From Casuarius casuarius (taxonomy: Eukaryota; Chordata; Aves; Casuariiformes; Casuariidae), in assembly GCA_003342895.1 (NCBI GenBank), contig PTFA01000035.1, positions 6,229,459 through 6,293,458 on the forward strand: a stretch of 64,000 nt of DNA. Reading direction: 5' to 3'. Made by a program: the position numbers and the translations under genes. How positions within the stretch are numbered: position 1 is the first letter of the stretch; the number at the start of each line of letters is the position of its first letter. The notes under the pieces were generated by a model. The model was given only the letters and a program-made list of their open reading frames with translations, was not told the origin of the DNA and made no database searches. Positions 12,446 through 24,689 of the stretch are shown in pieces.

Positions 12446-13744
12446 TATTAAAATTTTAATTAGTGCTGTCAACAACTTCAATTTTTTGCAACATTTTACA
12501 GTTGCACAGATTGACAGGCCAGTCTCCAACTCAGTACTCCAGCCAATAAGCTTTGCCCAGCCAGGACTATGAGAGTTTTGCTGATCTCTGCTGCCCCACG
12601 TGAGGGCCTGAGCCCAGCAGAATACCGATGTCCTCACTTGTTCCTGCTCAGCTGATGACCCTCTCTACCAAATTACGCAGCAAAGCACAGGCAACAACTA
12701 ATGTCACCAGGGATGCTGCCGCTGCTCACCGTCTCTGGATCATGCCCAGCCTCTCTCGCACAAGCAGTCTGTAGTAGCTGTCTACACGTATTTAGAAGTT
12801 GCACCGTAGATTTGGGTAAGGTTTCAAAATGCTTCCCGATGCCATGGCAAAAGGGACCACGAAGATCAGAAACAGCATCATCCTGCAACATGCCTGTGCT
12901 GGCTGTACCCTCTGGCTGGTGCAGGCTCCGGCTGTCCTTGGGCCCCTTCCAAAGACCACCAAGGTTAATAATCACTCATCTGGAGATCAGATCTTCTGCG
13001 TTCACACAACACAGGTTTAAATGCTTGCCTGAGTACCCGAGCAGATGGCAATTCTGCCAGGAGATATAAAGTCCCACTGCCAACCACAGCGCTGAGCCCG
13101 CACTCAGGTCCAGCCTCTAAACGCTTGCAGTAAAGCGCAGAAAGGCATGGCACTGAACGCAGCCCCAGAGCTCTGCGCAAGCAGCCTGAGCCCATTCAGC
13201 AGCTCGGCACAAGCCAGGCCTTCCTGCCCGAGGTCTGGATAACGCAGGCAGGCAGAGAGGTGCATGCTACAGCCTACTCTGTGTTTCAGCCTTGCTCACC
13301 AGCAAAATGCCAACCACAGTCTGGTCCAGAACCAACAGCTCTGTGCTGTAACTGTGAACCAAAGGACATTTTTACAGAGATGAATCAACTTACTTGCATG
13401 AACTTATCTCTATGAGACCTTGAATGAGAATTTAAGGTGGAAGTGTGTGGGTGTTGGGGGGCGGGGGGGAGCATCACCTTCTCAGCCTGATTTAGGTTCT
13501 TGTTGCAGTAGGGCAGAGGTAGGTATTAGCAAGCAGAACCAAGGCAGACAAGTTCAGTTTTCAGCAGCTGATGGTTTCCGGAGGAAGCGCACATCAAAGG
13601 TGCACAGAAAGTTTAGCACATTGGAGCTCTCTCCTTCTGCACTTACGGAGGTGCTGCTCCCAGGCAAAGGCTCCTGGGACACCAGGGCAGAAGTGAAGAG
13701 CTGGAGGCCTCCCTGCCCTTCAACCTCCTGTTGGTAAAAGGGGT

Positions 13745-13758
13745 GGGGGGGGGGGGGG
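13745..13758. repeat. Poly(G) tract, 14 G
   Basis: A run of 14 G, preceded by GGGGT, lies within a wider G-rich area that includes 13456-13469. Long G runs are prone to sequencing error, and this one is capable of forming intermolecular G-quadruplexes. Confidence 0.9.
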
Positions 13759-13870
13759 AAATATGCTGTGCAGTCTGTTTCTATTTTAAATAAAGATCTC
13801 CACAATGGGCCTTTAAGGTATGAGGAAAGGAGAATAAGATGTTATCTTGCAGCTTTCTGTGCAACCTTTG

Positions 13871-13890
13871 TTTTTTTTTTTTTTTTTTTT
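13871..13890. repeat. Poly(T) tract, 20 T
   Basis: An uninterrupted run of 20 T, about 110 bases after the poly(G) tract. It is a simple homopolymer with no retrocopy evident beside it. Confidence 0.95.
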
Positions 13891-16800
13891 CCAACAGAGG
13901 TTATGATAAATTGTGAGGGATAGATCGTGAGCAAATGATTAAGCTCAACATCTGATAACTTTCTAGCAGAGCTGCAACTTCAGAAACACCCCAAGCCAAG
14001 CACACAGGGCAAAAACTCAGCAGGCAGCCTCCACTGCCGAGGTACCTGCAAACCCTAGCTGAGCAAAAGCACCGCTCAGAACCTACGCAGACAAACCAGC
14101 AGACTGACTCCCTGTGTTACACAAAGGCGCTCCACCACACGGCCCTGGCACTTCTGCTAGAAACGAGCTCCTCATAACTCTTAGGACCAGATTAGATTTA
14201 ACACCCAGAGACTTGTTTATGCCAGGCTTCCCCTTACTCAGGGAGGAAGCCGACACTGCCAGCTCCCCATCCAAGTATAAATTGCAGAGTCCTGTTCTCT
14301 TGTGCAGCTGAACATAGATCAATGCCCTAAGGGTTTTCTTAGAAACGTATGCCAACAGCTGCTGTATTTCTTATTGTTCATTGCCTTCCCAAGCTGCGGC
14401 AGAAGGAAAGCTAACCAGAACTTTTGTCGACTTTTGCTGTCACTAACTAACAGGAATTGTACCAGTTTCATTTGGTTGATGCTTGGGAAAACTCTGAACA
14501 GGTTGTCCTAGAGTTATTAGTGGAAATAGAAAAGGGACAGAATAGCAGAAACATTTCGCTCACTACAAAGTCAAGGTCAATAGACAGGAAAGTTAATAAA
14601 CAAACAAAAATCACCCTTTGGAGAAGTAAACTGCCAAAATGGCAGAGATGCACATGCTCCGATTCACTGCGTCAAAGCACTCGTCGTCAGGAGATGAGGA
14701 CCCAGCCCCAGAGAGGATTTAAGATCTTCAAATTTAGCAAGGAACAGACTGCTTTGCACTTGCAGTCCTCAGCAGCAGGCAGCTGAGCTAACGGACAAAA
14801 CCAGGTCGGGAACTAGGCTGTCCCCATCGATCAGATGGGAACCTTGCAATCCTGCTTAGACTTCAGTGGAATTATCCGTACCTGTGACCAGCCTTTTGCT
14901 ACCACTGTCTTTAACAGACTGGTCATGATTCAGTATCTGCTAAGTGTCCCAAGGTAATGGCACAGAGTTTATCGTGACTATGTCCTGGTCCCTGAAGGCC
15001 AAGGCCTGACAGCACTTTTCTGTCATCTTTCTCTTCCCTGCTGGCCATGTCCTGGTCGGCCAGGTGCCAGTGCAATTCTCCCCTAGGGAGCTGCTCTTCA
15101 GCATACGTATTGGCAGCAGGGGAGAAAGATAAGCCTTGAGCCACTGCGTTTCTGAAGCGATAAGCTGGTACTACAAGGCACACTAGTTCATAGAAGAGCT
15201 CCAAAAAAGAACCGAGTTCTTAAAAATGTGTTAGCATGACAACTAAAAAGGCTTTCAGCCAACAGGAACATAATGCTGGAAAGGACGTCCTCATTCACAA
15301 AGGCCGTTCTCCTGCAGGTCAGTACGTCGTATAAAACCCTTTGCAAATCAGTAACAGTCCATCTCCAAAGCAGTTTTGCTGCTGTTTACGGCTATTCCAG
15401 CTGAAAGGTTGATCTGAAGTGTCAGTACTGTGATAGCAAGAACCTTCTTCTGATTTCCAGCCTAAGTCAATGCACAACTAGGTCATGCCAACATGCACTC
15501 GCACCTATACCAGAGAAAACCAGTCATCTAGCACTGCAGAAAGAAGATGCGACACTAGGGCCAAATAACCCAGTGAGCAAAATATTGTCAAAGATCAAGT
15601 GAGCAAAGCACAGTCTAAACTTTACAAACTTAATCAGACCTGCATTTGCATCAGTACAATCTGTGAACCACTGGGATGGACTTTATGAAGGAAGCTTGGG
15701 GTTCACATTTCACTACAGGCTGACCTGCAGTGCGCCTATTATAAAGGCAACAAGCCTTAATTCCACCTATCAGCAAATGGCCTAAACATACAAAGTATTC
15801 CAAGGTTTTAATCACCTGAGTAACTAGAACATCTGATCACAACGATTCCTGCTGGGCTAAACATCTAAGAGCACTTTATACTGAAAGTGTCTTCTTTCAT
15901 GTTCTAGTTTTGTAATCAATATAATCAGCCCATTTGCAACTGAAAGAACATTCAGAGGAATCACTTATAGTAGCACTTAACAGAAAAGTTGCCAGTCAAG
16001 TGGCACAAGCTTCAAGCACATCCATAGCAATCAGGAATTTTAGTAAATGTGTATGCAATCTCAAAGGAAACGTTCTCCAAACACGAAGAGCTGTCCAGGA
16101 GCTCGGCAGGACGTATACCACCTTAGATGCAGAAACAAAGCCTGTGCACGCTGAAGCAGTTAGAGCGAAAGTAGGTCAGCAATCTAAGAAAGGCTATGTT
16201 TAAGATAAGGTATCAAATTGAGTCATAATGCTCTTTGACTGCTAATCCTTTGCAGAATTCTGATTTACATTACCCCAGCAAATCCAAGGACCACAGGAGG
16301 GGCCCGTGCTTTTTGTAAGACATCATCAAAATGATTTTGTCAGATCTTTTCTCATGATCCTTATAAATGCTGAGCCGAGAATAGGAAAAAGATATTTTTA
16401 CCTAGTGCTACACTAGCCTGCAGCTTAGACTTTCCTGTGAAAGACTCCAACCCTACTGCAGCATTTCCATCCCTTTAAAAGCTGCTGAGGCAACAGATCA
16501 AGCAGGTCAGGAGAAGCAGAGGAAGGTGGGAGAACCTTAGTTCAGACCCCTCCTCAGGGCCAACCAGCCACACCAGCCTGGGAGCAAAGGGCAGGAGAAC
16601 CTGACACGGATTTTGGCCAGCACTTATTCTGCATTTCCTCCCACCAGGAGCAAAACTGAAGCAAGAAGAGACTTGTGCTTCACAGTTATCTAAGGTTAAG
16701 ACACCTGCACGGGTGGTGTCACATATGTGCTACCTTTGGCAAAGTCTGCCCCTCAGCAGGCCATCCAGCCTCCCACAAAGACAGGCAGGGAAACAAGCCT

Positions 16801-18929
16801 TTGAATATACAGTAATCCCACTTGTGCAGTCAAGTACCTCTTGAGCCACGGTCTCAAGGAGAGCGTGAAAGATATGAAACATTACTGGCTGCATCCAGCT
16901 TGCCATGTCATACCGGGAACTCTAGTCTCCTCCCACGCCCTTCCAGCTCCTGCAGTACTGAACACCATCTGCAACTGCTACAAACCAAGATTCAAGTACT
17001 TGCCCAGTTTGTCTCCAAAAAATTAGGTCTCAGTCAATGACGGTACGCCTCCGTCGCCGCAGTTTGGTTTTAACCAACTTACAGAGTATTTCCAAACAAA
17101 CAGTAGTTACCAAACAGGCAGTCGTGTTATCTAAGCCTCACCAACAAATATTTGTTTGCACAGGAATAAGGCAGAGGACAGAAGATCCTGTTTTATGGCC
17201 ATTTAAACTAAGAAAATTAACCTTGTATTTGCTGTCAGCTGGAAACAGATCCACACACCGTGGATGACTGCAGCACAGCTGACACGTGGCAGCTCGCTAG
17301 ACCGGGTGTCAGTCTCCTTGGCGAGAAGAGTTTTAAGCTCAGCTACAGCTTTTGTCACAGAGATGAACACACAGGCAGAAAACAGCACAACAAACCCAGA
17401 AAGCCCGCGCTAAACAGCCACTGCTCCTTACGAACGCAGCCCAAAACAGAGCGCTCTCCACAGCAACTTGAGTATTTTACCAACCTAAAGGAAGAGTCCA
17501 TAAAGATGCGCGCAAGAAGCCAGCGCGGACAGATTTACCTTGAGCTGTCAGCGGAGGAGCTGCAGCGCTGCGAGGGCGTCCCTGGCTGGTACCCGCAGCC
17601 GGCCGTGCTGGAGCTCGTCCCAGCGCATACGCCTCGGTGCCACCGAGCTACTCGCCTCTGCAGCACGATCGCCTCCAGCAGCAGCAAACAGATTTATTAG
17701 CTAAACCAGAAGAAAACAGATGATTCAACCAGACTCCGCACCTGCATCATCCCCAAGCAGCAGCTTTTGCTGAGGTGAGGAGATCTGCTGCCCAGAATAG
17801 ACGAGTCTCGGGGAAAGGCTGGTGCCCTCGGAGCCCCAGGCCGGCTGACGCCAGCCCCCTCAGCCCTCACCCTCCAAGAGGAAAAGCTAAAACTAACAGG
17901 AAAAAAAGTCTGCCTCATTAGACTCTCTTGGCTCCTGTCCCAGAGGCCTTCTAGGCAGCATTTTTCCTGGGAATATTCTTCCTCCTGGGGAACATTCGGC
18001 ATCACTCATGTCTATACAAACTCCAAAGTTACTCAGGACTTCACTTAAACCTTCACTAATACTGTGGCTCAGACAAAAGGGGCAATTACGAAGTGCCAGG
18101 GATACGCATTCTTAATCTTATCCTATCCCGCACTCCAGCAGATGAGGACAACCTTTTAAGATACAGGACCAGCTATGAGAATCGGGTTATGCATCAAAAA
18201 ATGAGGTCAGAAAACAAGCAGTCTCTCTCTTCCCATCTCCTCCTCTGTAACGGGCTTAACCCCACACAGCTGGGAGTTCATCCCCATCTCCCTGCGCTTC
18301 GCGGGAGAACGGGAGGATGGTGCAGCCGTTCCACAGAGCGCTCCCAAATGTTTAAGTTAGCTCAGTTCAGCTCGGCCCAGGAAAGCTATTCCACAAACCC
18401 TTCTGTAAACAGGGTTTTAAAATCCAGTTAGGTTATTTATTGACCTTTTAGGCAAGCGCAGTCCAGTGAGCGTGCCACCAGGAGAGCAACGAGTCACACA
18501 GCCTAACACGGGAGAAAGGAGCATAGCTCAGGATACGCAGTTCTGACTTCTCAGCCCCTCAGAGCCCAGCAAATAAAGTCTGCTGTTATATTCACCCGCC
18601 CTTTGACAACACTTTTTCCCACTCAGATATTTTGGTTTTGACATTATCAGTGATTAGATCAAATTGCAGTAAAAAGTTATGAAAATAACATCAGGAACAC
18701 TTCCTCTAAAGGAGCGGCAGATTCCCTTCCTTTATTTCTCCAGTTTCTACTTTACTGTGCCTACTCGCAGACTGGCTTATATATAAAATAAATAAAACAA
18801 ACAAGATTTGGCCCTCAAAGGAAAGTGGCAGTGAATAACGACAAGAAAAGTTCAGTGGTTATAAACAGATATTTTTCCTCCTCCGTAACCTGACTTGCTT
18901 TTAATTCTCAAGCCTAGCCCTTTCCGCAA

Positions 18930-20095
18930 GCGCTTCCAGCGCATCCCTTGCTGCACCTCCTAGGTCCGCACGCACCGACCCGCCCCAGCAAAGGTCACCC
19001 AAAGGAGAGATCCAGAGGGGGACACGGACGAGCACCAGGAGAAGAAGGACCTGCAGGCACGGGATGCGTTTTTCACTCGCCTCCTGCCCGCTTCCACCGC
19101 CCGGGCGGCGTCGCCTCTGGCAGCGCAGCGCAGCGCAGCGCGGCCCGGGCAGCGCGGGGCGGCGGGGCCGGAGCGGCGGCTCTGCGCCCCCTCCCCGCGC
19201 TGACGGCGGTGCGAAGGGAGGCAGCCGCGACTGAGGACAAAGGCAGGGGAGCTGCAGAGGAGCAGCCGCCCAGTCAGCTGCAGGTAGAGGCAATTACAGG
19301 TCTGCTAACAAAGTTTAACATCTTCCCTTTNNNNNNNNNNNNNNNNNNNNNNNNNNNNNNNNNNNNNNNNNNNNNNNNNNNNNNNNNNNNNNNNNNNNNN
19401 NNNNNNNNNNNNNNNNNNNNNNNNNNNNNNNNNNNNNNNNNNNNNNNNNNNNNNNNNNNNNNNNNNNNNNNNNNNNNNNNNNNNNNNNNNNNNNNNNNNN
19501 NNNNNNNNNNNNNNNNNNNNNNNNNNNNNNNNNNNNNNNNNNNNNNNNNNNNNNNNNNNNNNNNNNNNNNNNNNNNNNNNNNNNNNNNNNNNNNNNNNNN
19601 NNNNNNNNNNNNNNNNNNNNNNNNNNNNNNNNNNNNNNNNNNNNNNNNNNNNNNNNNNNNNNNNNNNNNNNNNNNNNNNNNNNNNNNNNNNNNNNNNNNN
19701 NNNNNNNNNNNNNNNNNNNNNNNNNNNNNNNNNNNNNNNNNNNNNNNNNNNNNNNNNNNNNNNNNNNNNNNNNNNNNNNNNNNNNNNNNNNNNNNNNNNN
19801 NNNNNNNNNNNNNNNNNNNNNNNNNNNNNNNNNNNNNNCCGCGCCGCAGCCCCCCGCCGCCCCCCTCCCGCGGCGGCGCCCAGGGCTCGCTGCTCGCCGG
19901 CACGTCCCTTCCTGGCATCCCACCGGGACGGAGCCCCCCCTCCCGCAGCGCTGAACGCGATGGGAATAGCGCGGACAAAGGAGGAACCGGAGAGAGGGTC
20001 CCTCGCCTCGTACCTGCCCCGTGGGAAAGTTTCCCAGCCCCCGTGGGGCGCTTTGGTGGCAGCCAAAGCCTTCTCCCTGCCCGGTCTCGGGAGGT
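18930..20095. promoter_or_regulatory. CpG island with candidate first-exon splice donors on the plus strand
   Basis: This is a long GC- and CpG-dense block, including four tandem GCAGC units at 19121-19140 and a run of G/C around the gap, set in AT-richer surroundings. It is the best promoter candidate in the window. Two good plus-strand donors follow GC-rich sequence: CAG/GTAGAGG (exon end 19283) and GGGAG/GTAGGTG (exon end 20093). Such an island would usually be the 5' end of a widely expressed gene, possibly with an untranslated first exon. I cannot identify the gene, and transcription in the minus direction is equally possible. Confidence 0.6.
19331..19838. other. Assembly gap (508 N)
   Basis: A run of N of 508 bases lies between very GC-rich flanks in the strongest CpG island of the window. 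Gaps at GC-rich promoters are typical of short-read avian assemblies. Any exon hidden here cannot be seen, and open frames drawn through it are meaningless. Confidence 0.99.
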
Positions 20096-21549
20096 AGGTG
20101 ATTTTTTTGGAAGCAAACAAAAAGCGAGCTGATTTATCCGTATTGTACATACGGACCGGTTATAGCAGCGCTGTCATCTATCCTGATTATCACAGGCTGA
20201 TTCCAAATACGCAAAGCAGACGTTATCAATATTTCATAAGCCAAACAGAGCCAGGCAGCTTTCCCTGGCGTGGTACTTGCCTGCCGTCTCCGGGAGAGCG
20301 GTTTGGCTCCCCACGCCGCCTGCAGCCGCTCTGCTCGCTGCTCCGACGTGCTCCAGGGCACCTTTGGACACCTAACGCCACGGCGTAGCACAGCAGCACC
20401 CAGCAGGTACCCAAGGCTACCTGCAGCCCAAAGCGTGGAAAATACGGCTCGCAAGCACCTTCTGGCTTAAACTAGCTTTAGGCATAAACTGTTTTCAGAC
20501 TCTTCCATTTTTCCGTCAAAGACACAAGCATGAGCAAGTAGCAGTGTGCACAAACACAATTTGCCAAGTTAGATACTAATTAGGCTCCAGTCAAGCTGCT
20601 AATGTGACTAGTGTTGTTATAAAAGCTTGGATCCTGGAACAGGAGAGCTCCTTGCCACGTGGGCCAAAACAATGATCCTGCCTAAATCACCGCGCTTCCC
20701 TGGCAGCTGCCTCTTACCGGCATAAGAGAAGGCAGAATTTGGCTGGTAGCAAGTCACGGCTTCTCGTTGGAAGAGTAGGAAAAGAGAAGAGTGAGAAGAG
20801 AGTTAGAGCTGTTATAGTTATGCCTGTGTTGCGACCTTTAGGGGTACTTGACAGCTGCCGAGTGGCGGTACCTGCCCCAGCTCCTGGCGGGGTGGCTTTC
20901 CCTACCGACCCCACGGAGCAAGGGGAAGCGGGTGCTGCGCGGGGCGCAGCACGTTGTACCCACCGCAGCGTAGGCCCCGCTGCTGCCCCCACTGCTAGAC
21001 CAAAGAGCAAGCACACGGTTTCTGAGGCGTACCCATATATTCCTGCCTTTAACAGCTCTGGGGTCATGCCCTGCAAGTCTGGGGGCAAACTGCACATCTA
21101 ACCATGTGTTAATCTCACCTGACGGCAGGCGACAGCATCTTGCACACAGACCTTGCTCTTCCTCTTCCAGCTCTTCGGTTCGCTGCAGCGAAGTCTTCCC
21201 AAAGGCGCTCTGAAATCAGAGGAGATGCAATATCTGTAAGGACATACAAAGTATTTTGAAATGAGCCCTCAGAAAAAGAAAAACAACAACTGTTAGCGAT
21301 ATTGCAGAATACAGGTTCACTTATTGCAAAATTGCATTTTGTGCAAGTAATTCAGTTACAGCCGGTGCCGTTCGGAGCCAGGCATGCCAAGGAGAGCTGG
21401 GCATGGAGACGCAGCTTTTGCAAACAATTTGCCTGACTCCTGGTGCCTCTTCCAGGCTGCAGAGAGAGGAGGGAGCAGACGGGCAGAGGCAGGGTAGGAT
21501 GCTCTTTGCAAGCAGCCTGATGCCCTGCCTGGAAGAGCAGGGGACAGGG

Positions 21550-22110
21550 ATTACCGCGAGGGCAGGCGGTGATGGCGTGCGGGACTGGAGCGCTGGCAGC
21601 GTTCCCACGGTCTGCCTGCACGGCGTGTGCTCCCGGGGCCCTCCCTTGCAGGTCCTCAGCTACATCACCTGCCACCCGCGTGCTGCGCTGCTTGCGGCAG
21701 GAGCGTAGCTCCACGCGGGTCCGCCTGGGAGCACCGTCGCCTGGCCCTGCCGCCTGCCGGTGCCCTGTTCTTCCCTCCCCCTCGCTGCGCCGAGTTTTCG
21801 AGCCAGGACCCTGCTCAAAAAGGACCACCCAATGCGGAGGGAGGCCTTCCCTACCTTTGGCAGCTATTACAGAACTGCAGAGAAAGGAGAGCAGCCTTTC
21901 CTGGAGCCGCACCATCGTCCGAGTCGGGTCTTCCTGCGCTGCAGGAGAGCAGGCCGCCGCAGCGTAACCGCCGGGAGTCGTGGGCACTTCTCACTATCCG
22001 TCACTGCGGAGAGGCGCAGAGCTTGGAAGGGGGAGCATCGCAACCGAGGGCTTTTCCCCCGGCATGCCCTTGCCCCGGCCCAGCCGCATCCCAGGCCGGC
22101 TCAGGCTGTG
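21550..22110. promoter_or_regulatory. Moderate CpG-rich block
   Basis: This stretch is GC-rich with frequent CpG (for example GCCGCCGCAGCGTAACCGCC near 21950) between AT-richer flanks. All three plus frames are open for more than 100 codons, as expected from GC-rich composition, and none gives a recognisable protein. It may be a secondary regulatory island or a shore of the larger island at 19-20 kb. Confidence 0.3.
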
Positions 22111-22295
22111 CCTAGACCACTCCTGGTATCAGTAGCATTTGCAGACTGACGATGCACGTCCAGGGTTACTGATTCCCCATCAGCTGCTTCAGATTCAGAG
22201 TTTCCAGTCCCCTTCATGGCTTTTGGGGAAAGAAGCAAATAGGTCTGTAGGTTAGGGGCTGAAACGGCCTGAAACAGCCTTGCCCCCCGGCTGCA

Positions 22296-22327
22296 TTCAT
22301 GCAACTGCTAGTTAGTAGTTGCATGAA
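22296..22327. repeat. Perfect 11-bp inverted repeat with 10-base loop
   Basis: TTCATGCAACT at 22296-22306 pairs exactly with AGTTGCATGAA at 22317-22327 around the loop GCTAGTTAGT. It abuts a CTAACTA-type tandem repeat and is probably a by-product of local repeat slippage or inversion. Confidence 0.9.
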
Positions 22328-22383
22328 CTAACTACTAACTACTGAACTACTACATGAACTAAGAACTAACTACTAACTACTGA
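22325..22383. repeat. AACTAACTAC-type tandem/direct repeat
   Basis: Two identical 21-base copies of GAACTAACTACTAACTACTG plus a final A occur at 22325-22345 and 22363-22383. The spacer is built from the same short words. The family of related words extends into the hairpin to the left. This looks like a locally expanded simple repeat. Confidence 0.9.
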
Positions 22384-22839
22384 TAGGGAGGAGTTTGTGC
22401 GGCATGTTTACCAGTGCATTGCTATAAACGCTAAGACGAGTGCTCAGCTGTTCAGTGAAACGATTAATATTGATGCATCATGACCACTAGTATTAAGAGT
22501 TCAAGAATAACAGATAAAAGTTTTGATAGAGGTTTTGAAAGGAATCCTTTCTGAGACTCCTTTTACTCATAGGCATGTAAGGTTAGTTTTGAATGGTTTT
22601 TAAATGAAAAAATATTTTCTCACGTCTTGATTTCCTTAAGTCTTTGATTAAATCTTTAATAGCTTTAAAATAAAGAGTCACATCCTTCTCAGCTGCCTAA
22701 CCTGATTTTCCTTGAAAGCAAGGAAAACCACACATGCTAAGCAGAGTGATTACACAGAAGTTCCACCACTTAGGACATGCAGGGATATTTTTATCCTATG
22801 CAATAGCAGAAATTTTCTCCTGCAGCCCCAAAGCACAGT

Positions 22840-23520
22840 GGAACTGACTAAAAATAGAAATTGGGGTTCAGAAGACCCCAAAAGTCCATGTTGTTTATAC
22901 TTGCTGCCCCAAATCAGCATTGGTGACAGAGTTTTATCTAACCTGCTCTTAAGAACATCCACTGATGGAGATTCCCTAACCAATACTTTTTCCAGGGCTT
23001 ACTTATCTTACAGACAGAAAGTTTGTCCCAGTGACTAGTCAAAATTTCTGTTGCTGTAATTCTGCTCCTACCCCCAGTCGACATGCGGACCAGTTTACTG
23101 TCTTTCTCTGCGGCAGCCTATTATATACGTAAAGGTTTAACAAGTGTCCCAGAGCCTTCCTTCCTCTAGATTAAACAACGCCATTTCTTTCAATCTGTCC
23201 TCAGAGGTCATGTTTCCATGACCGTCCTTGCTGCCCATCTCTGGTTCCTCACCGGTTGGACTTTACCTTTTTTGACACGCTGTGCCCAAAATTGGACGCA
23301 GGCCTCTAGGCTAAAGCCTAACCTACCCCAAGCAGAAGGAAAGGGTTGCATCGTGTCCTACATGAGACATTTCTGCTTATACTGGCCATTTCATTTTGTT
23401 CTTTTCACAGGATGGTGGTGGTGGCACTGACACACCTTCAGCTTGGGATGCCCTATAATGACCAAGTCTTCTGTAAAATCAGTGCCTGGCCAGACTCTCA
23501 TTGGACTTTCCTGGCCAGCA
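22840..23520 (-). mobile_element. Degraded CR1 LINE, 3' part, minus orientation
   Basis: The plus strand reads as the complement of the 3' region of a sauropsid CR1 non-LTR retrotransposon. Recognisable landmarks are TAACCTGCTCTTAAGAAC with GATGGAGATTCC (about 22939-22977), TTTCTTTCAATCTGTCCTCA with AGGTCATGTTTCCA, and GTGCCCAAAATTGGACGCAG (about 23282-23301). All are classic CR1 words with scattered substitutions and small indels. The piece is 5'-truncated and heavily diverged, so it is an old insertion. The left edge (element 3' end) is clearer than the right edge, where similarity fades after about 23520. No element-encoded protein survives. Confidence 0.85.
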
Positions 23521-24689
23521 GCAGCAACCAGCCCCCTTGCCAGTGAGACATCCTGGGCAGAGCAGATAGCAGTGCCAATGGGTTTACTCACACTCCCGCT
23601 CGCGTTCCTCCTCCCTCCCATTCGGGATCCTGGATTCTTGCAAAGGCAGGATGAGTCTTGTTTTTCTGAATTCCCGTGGGTGCACTTTCCAGGCAAAAGT
23701 AAAGAAAAGCAAGAGTTGGGCTACAGCGTTTTATCCTCTGACCAGCTTCAGACAGTCTCTCCTGGGACTGAGCGAGGCTACCAGAGCCCGTGATTCATTA
23801 TGCCCGTACTGTATTTATCTCTTAGCATTACAGTGTTGGTATTCAATAAAAGTGTGACATATTTAACTGGTAGATAAATGGCAGACCCCAGGCAGCAACA
23901 ACAAGGAAGGATTTACAGTCCCTGCCGGCATGCAGTGCATACACACAGCAGCAACTAGGAAGGCTCAGTTGTCTTGGATCGCAGTTGCAGACAACATTAC
24001 AAATGCAAGTCCGCACACAGCCCGAGCTGAAGACAGCCAGATCCATTCTGTGCTGGAAAATTCTGTGTCACTGAGTTGCAACACATGGAAGAAAGTAAAA
24101 CTTCACTTAAAGCCAGGATTCTACCTGGGAAAGATTTAGCACACGTCCTGTCAGTCTACAGGCCGAGTTTCCTGCTGCACCTCCTGCGCACACCAGCAGA
24201 GACCCCAGGCTGGTACGGCGAGCGAGGAGCTGCCTTGGAGCACCTTCCTGCCGGCTGTCAGAGGCGGGAGAGGGGCCAGGCCCTGAGCGGGGACGTAATT
24301 CAGGGATGCGGAGAGCAGCCCACAGCACCTGGGAGGAAGCCTCTCCTCCTCCTCAGGGGCCCAGCTGCTTTCCAGCTTCACCTCGGGCCTCTGCAGCTCA
24401 AATGGGAAAGAGTCAAAGCAACGCGCAAAACCACCGGGAAGGATAACAATATATTAAAGGATGCTCACTCTCTCCAGATACTAGTTTTATCATCCCACCC
24501 ATGTCCCCGTAAGTCACTTCCCCACCCGAGGAGCATGCAGAAGTTGCAAGCAGAAGCAGGAAGTGTCACTTCATCCACAGATTAGGATGTGGCAGGTCCC
24601 TCTCAAAACGGACCTGGAACAAACTGTCCTACGTGCGCCTCTATCTCCCCTCAGTGGTTGTTGCCCATGTCATCGCCTTGCCCTGCTCC

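Larger units (their letters stand above)
1..18929. other. Non-coding region, no recognisable gene (left part)
   Basis: I see no exon with protein homology on either strand. Contents are a candidate 57-bp non-coding exon (1591), an MIR-like fragment (2975), a 12-bp repeat (3700), poly(A) (5719), a pyrimidine-rich block (9540-10620), the CpG-retaining block (12.3 kb), poly(G) and poly(T) tracts (13.7-13.9 kb), and a small CG-enriched stretch near 17500-17660. It may be intron or intergenic DNA of a gene whose promoter is the island at 19-20 kb. In other amniotes RFC4 lies upstream of ADIPOQ, but I could not see its exons. Confidence 0.6.
20096..24689. other. Non-coding region between two CpG islands
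   Basis: It holds the moderate CpG-rich block at 21.55-22.11 kb, the hairpin and tandem repeat at 22.3 kb, and the CR1 relic at 22.84-23.52 kb. No coding exon was recognised on either strand in the remainder. Confidence 0.6.

Noticed and set aside
12131..12637. 168-codon minus-strand frame
   Set aside because: No family features, no splice or promoter context, and cysteine/tryptophan-rich AT-derived sequence. The DNA itself may be conserved, but not evidently as protein.
18948..20150. Frames of 200-394 codons across the 19.3-19.8 kb gap on both strands
   Set aside because: They are open only because 508 bases of N are read through; the flanks are CpG-island sequence without a recognisable protein.
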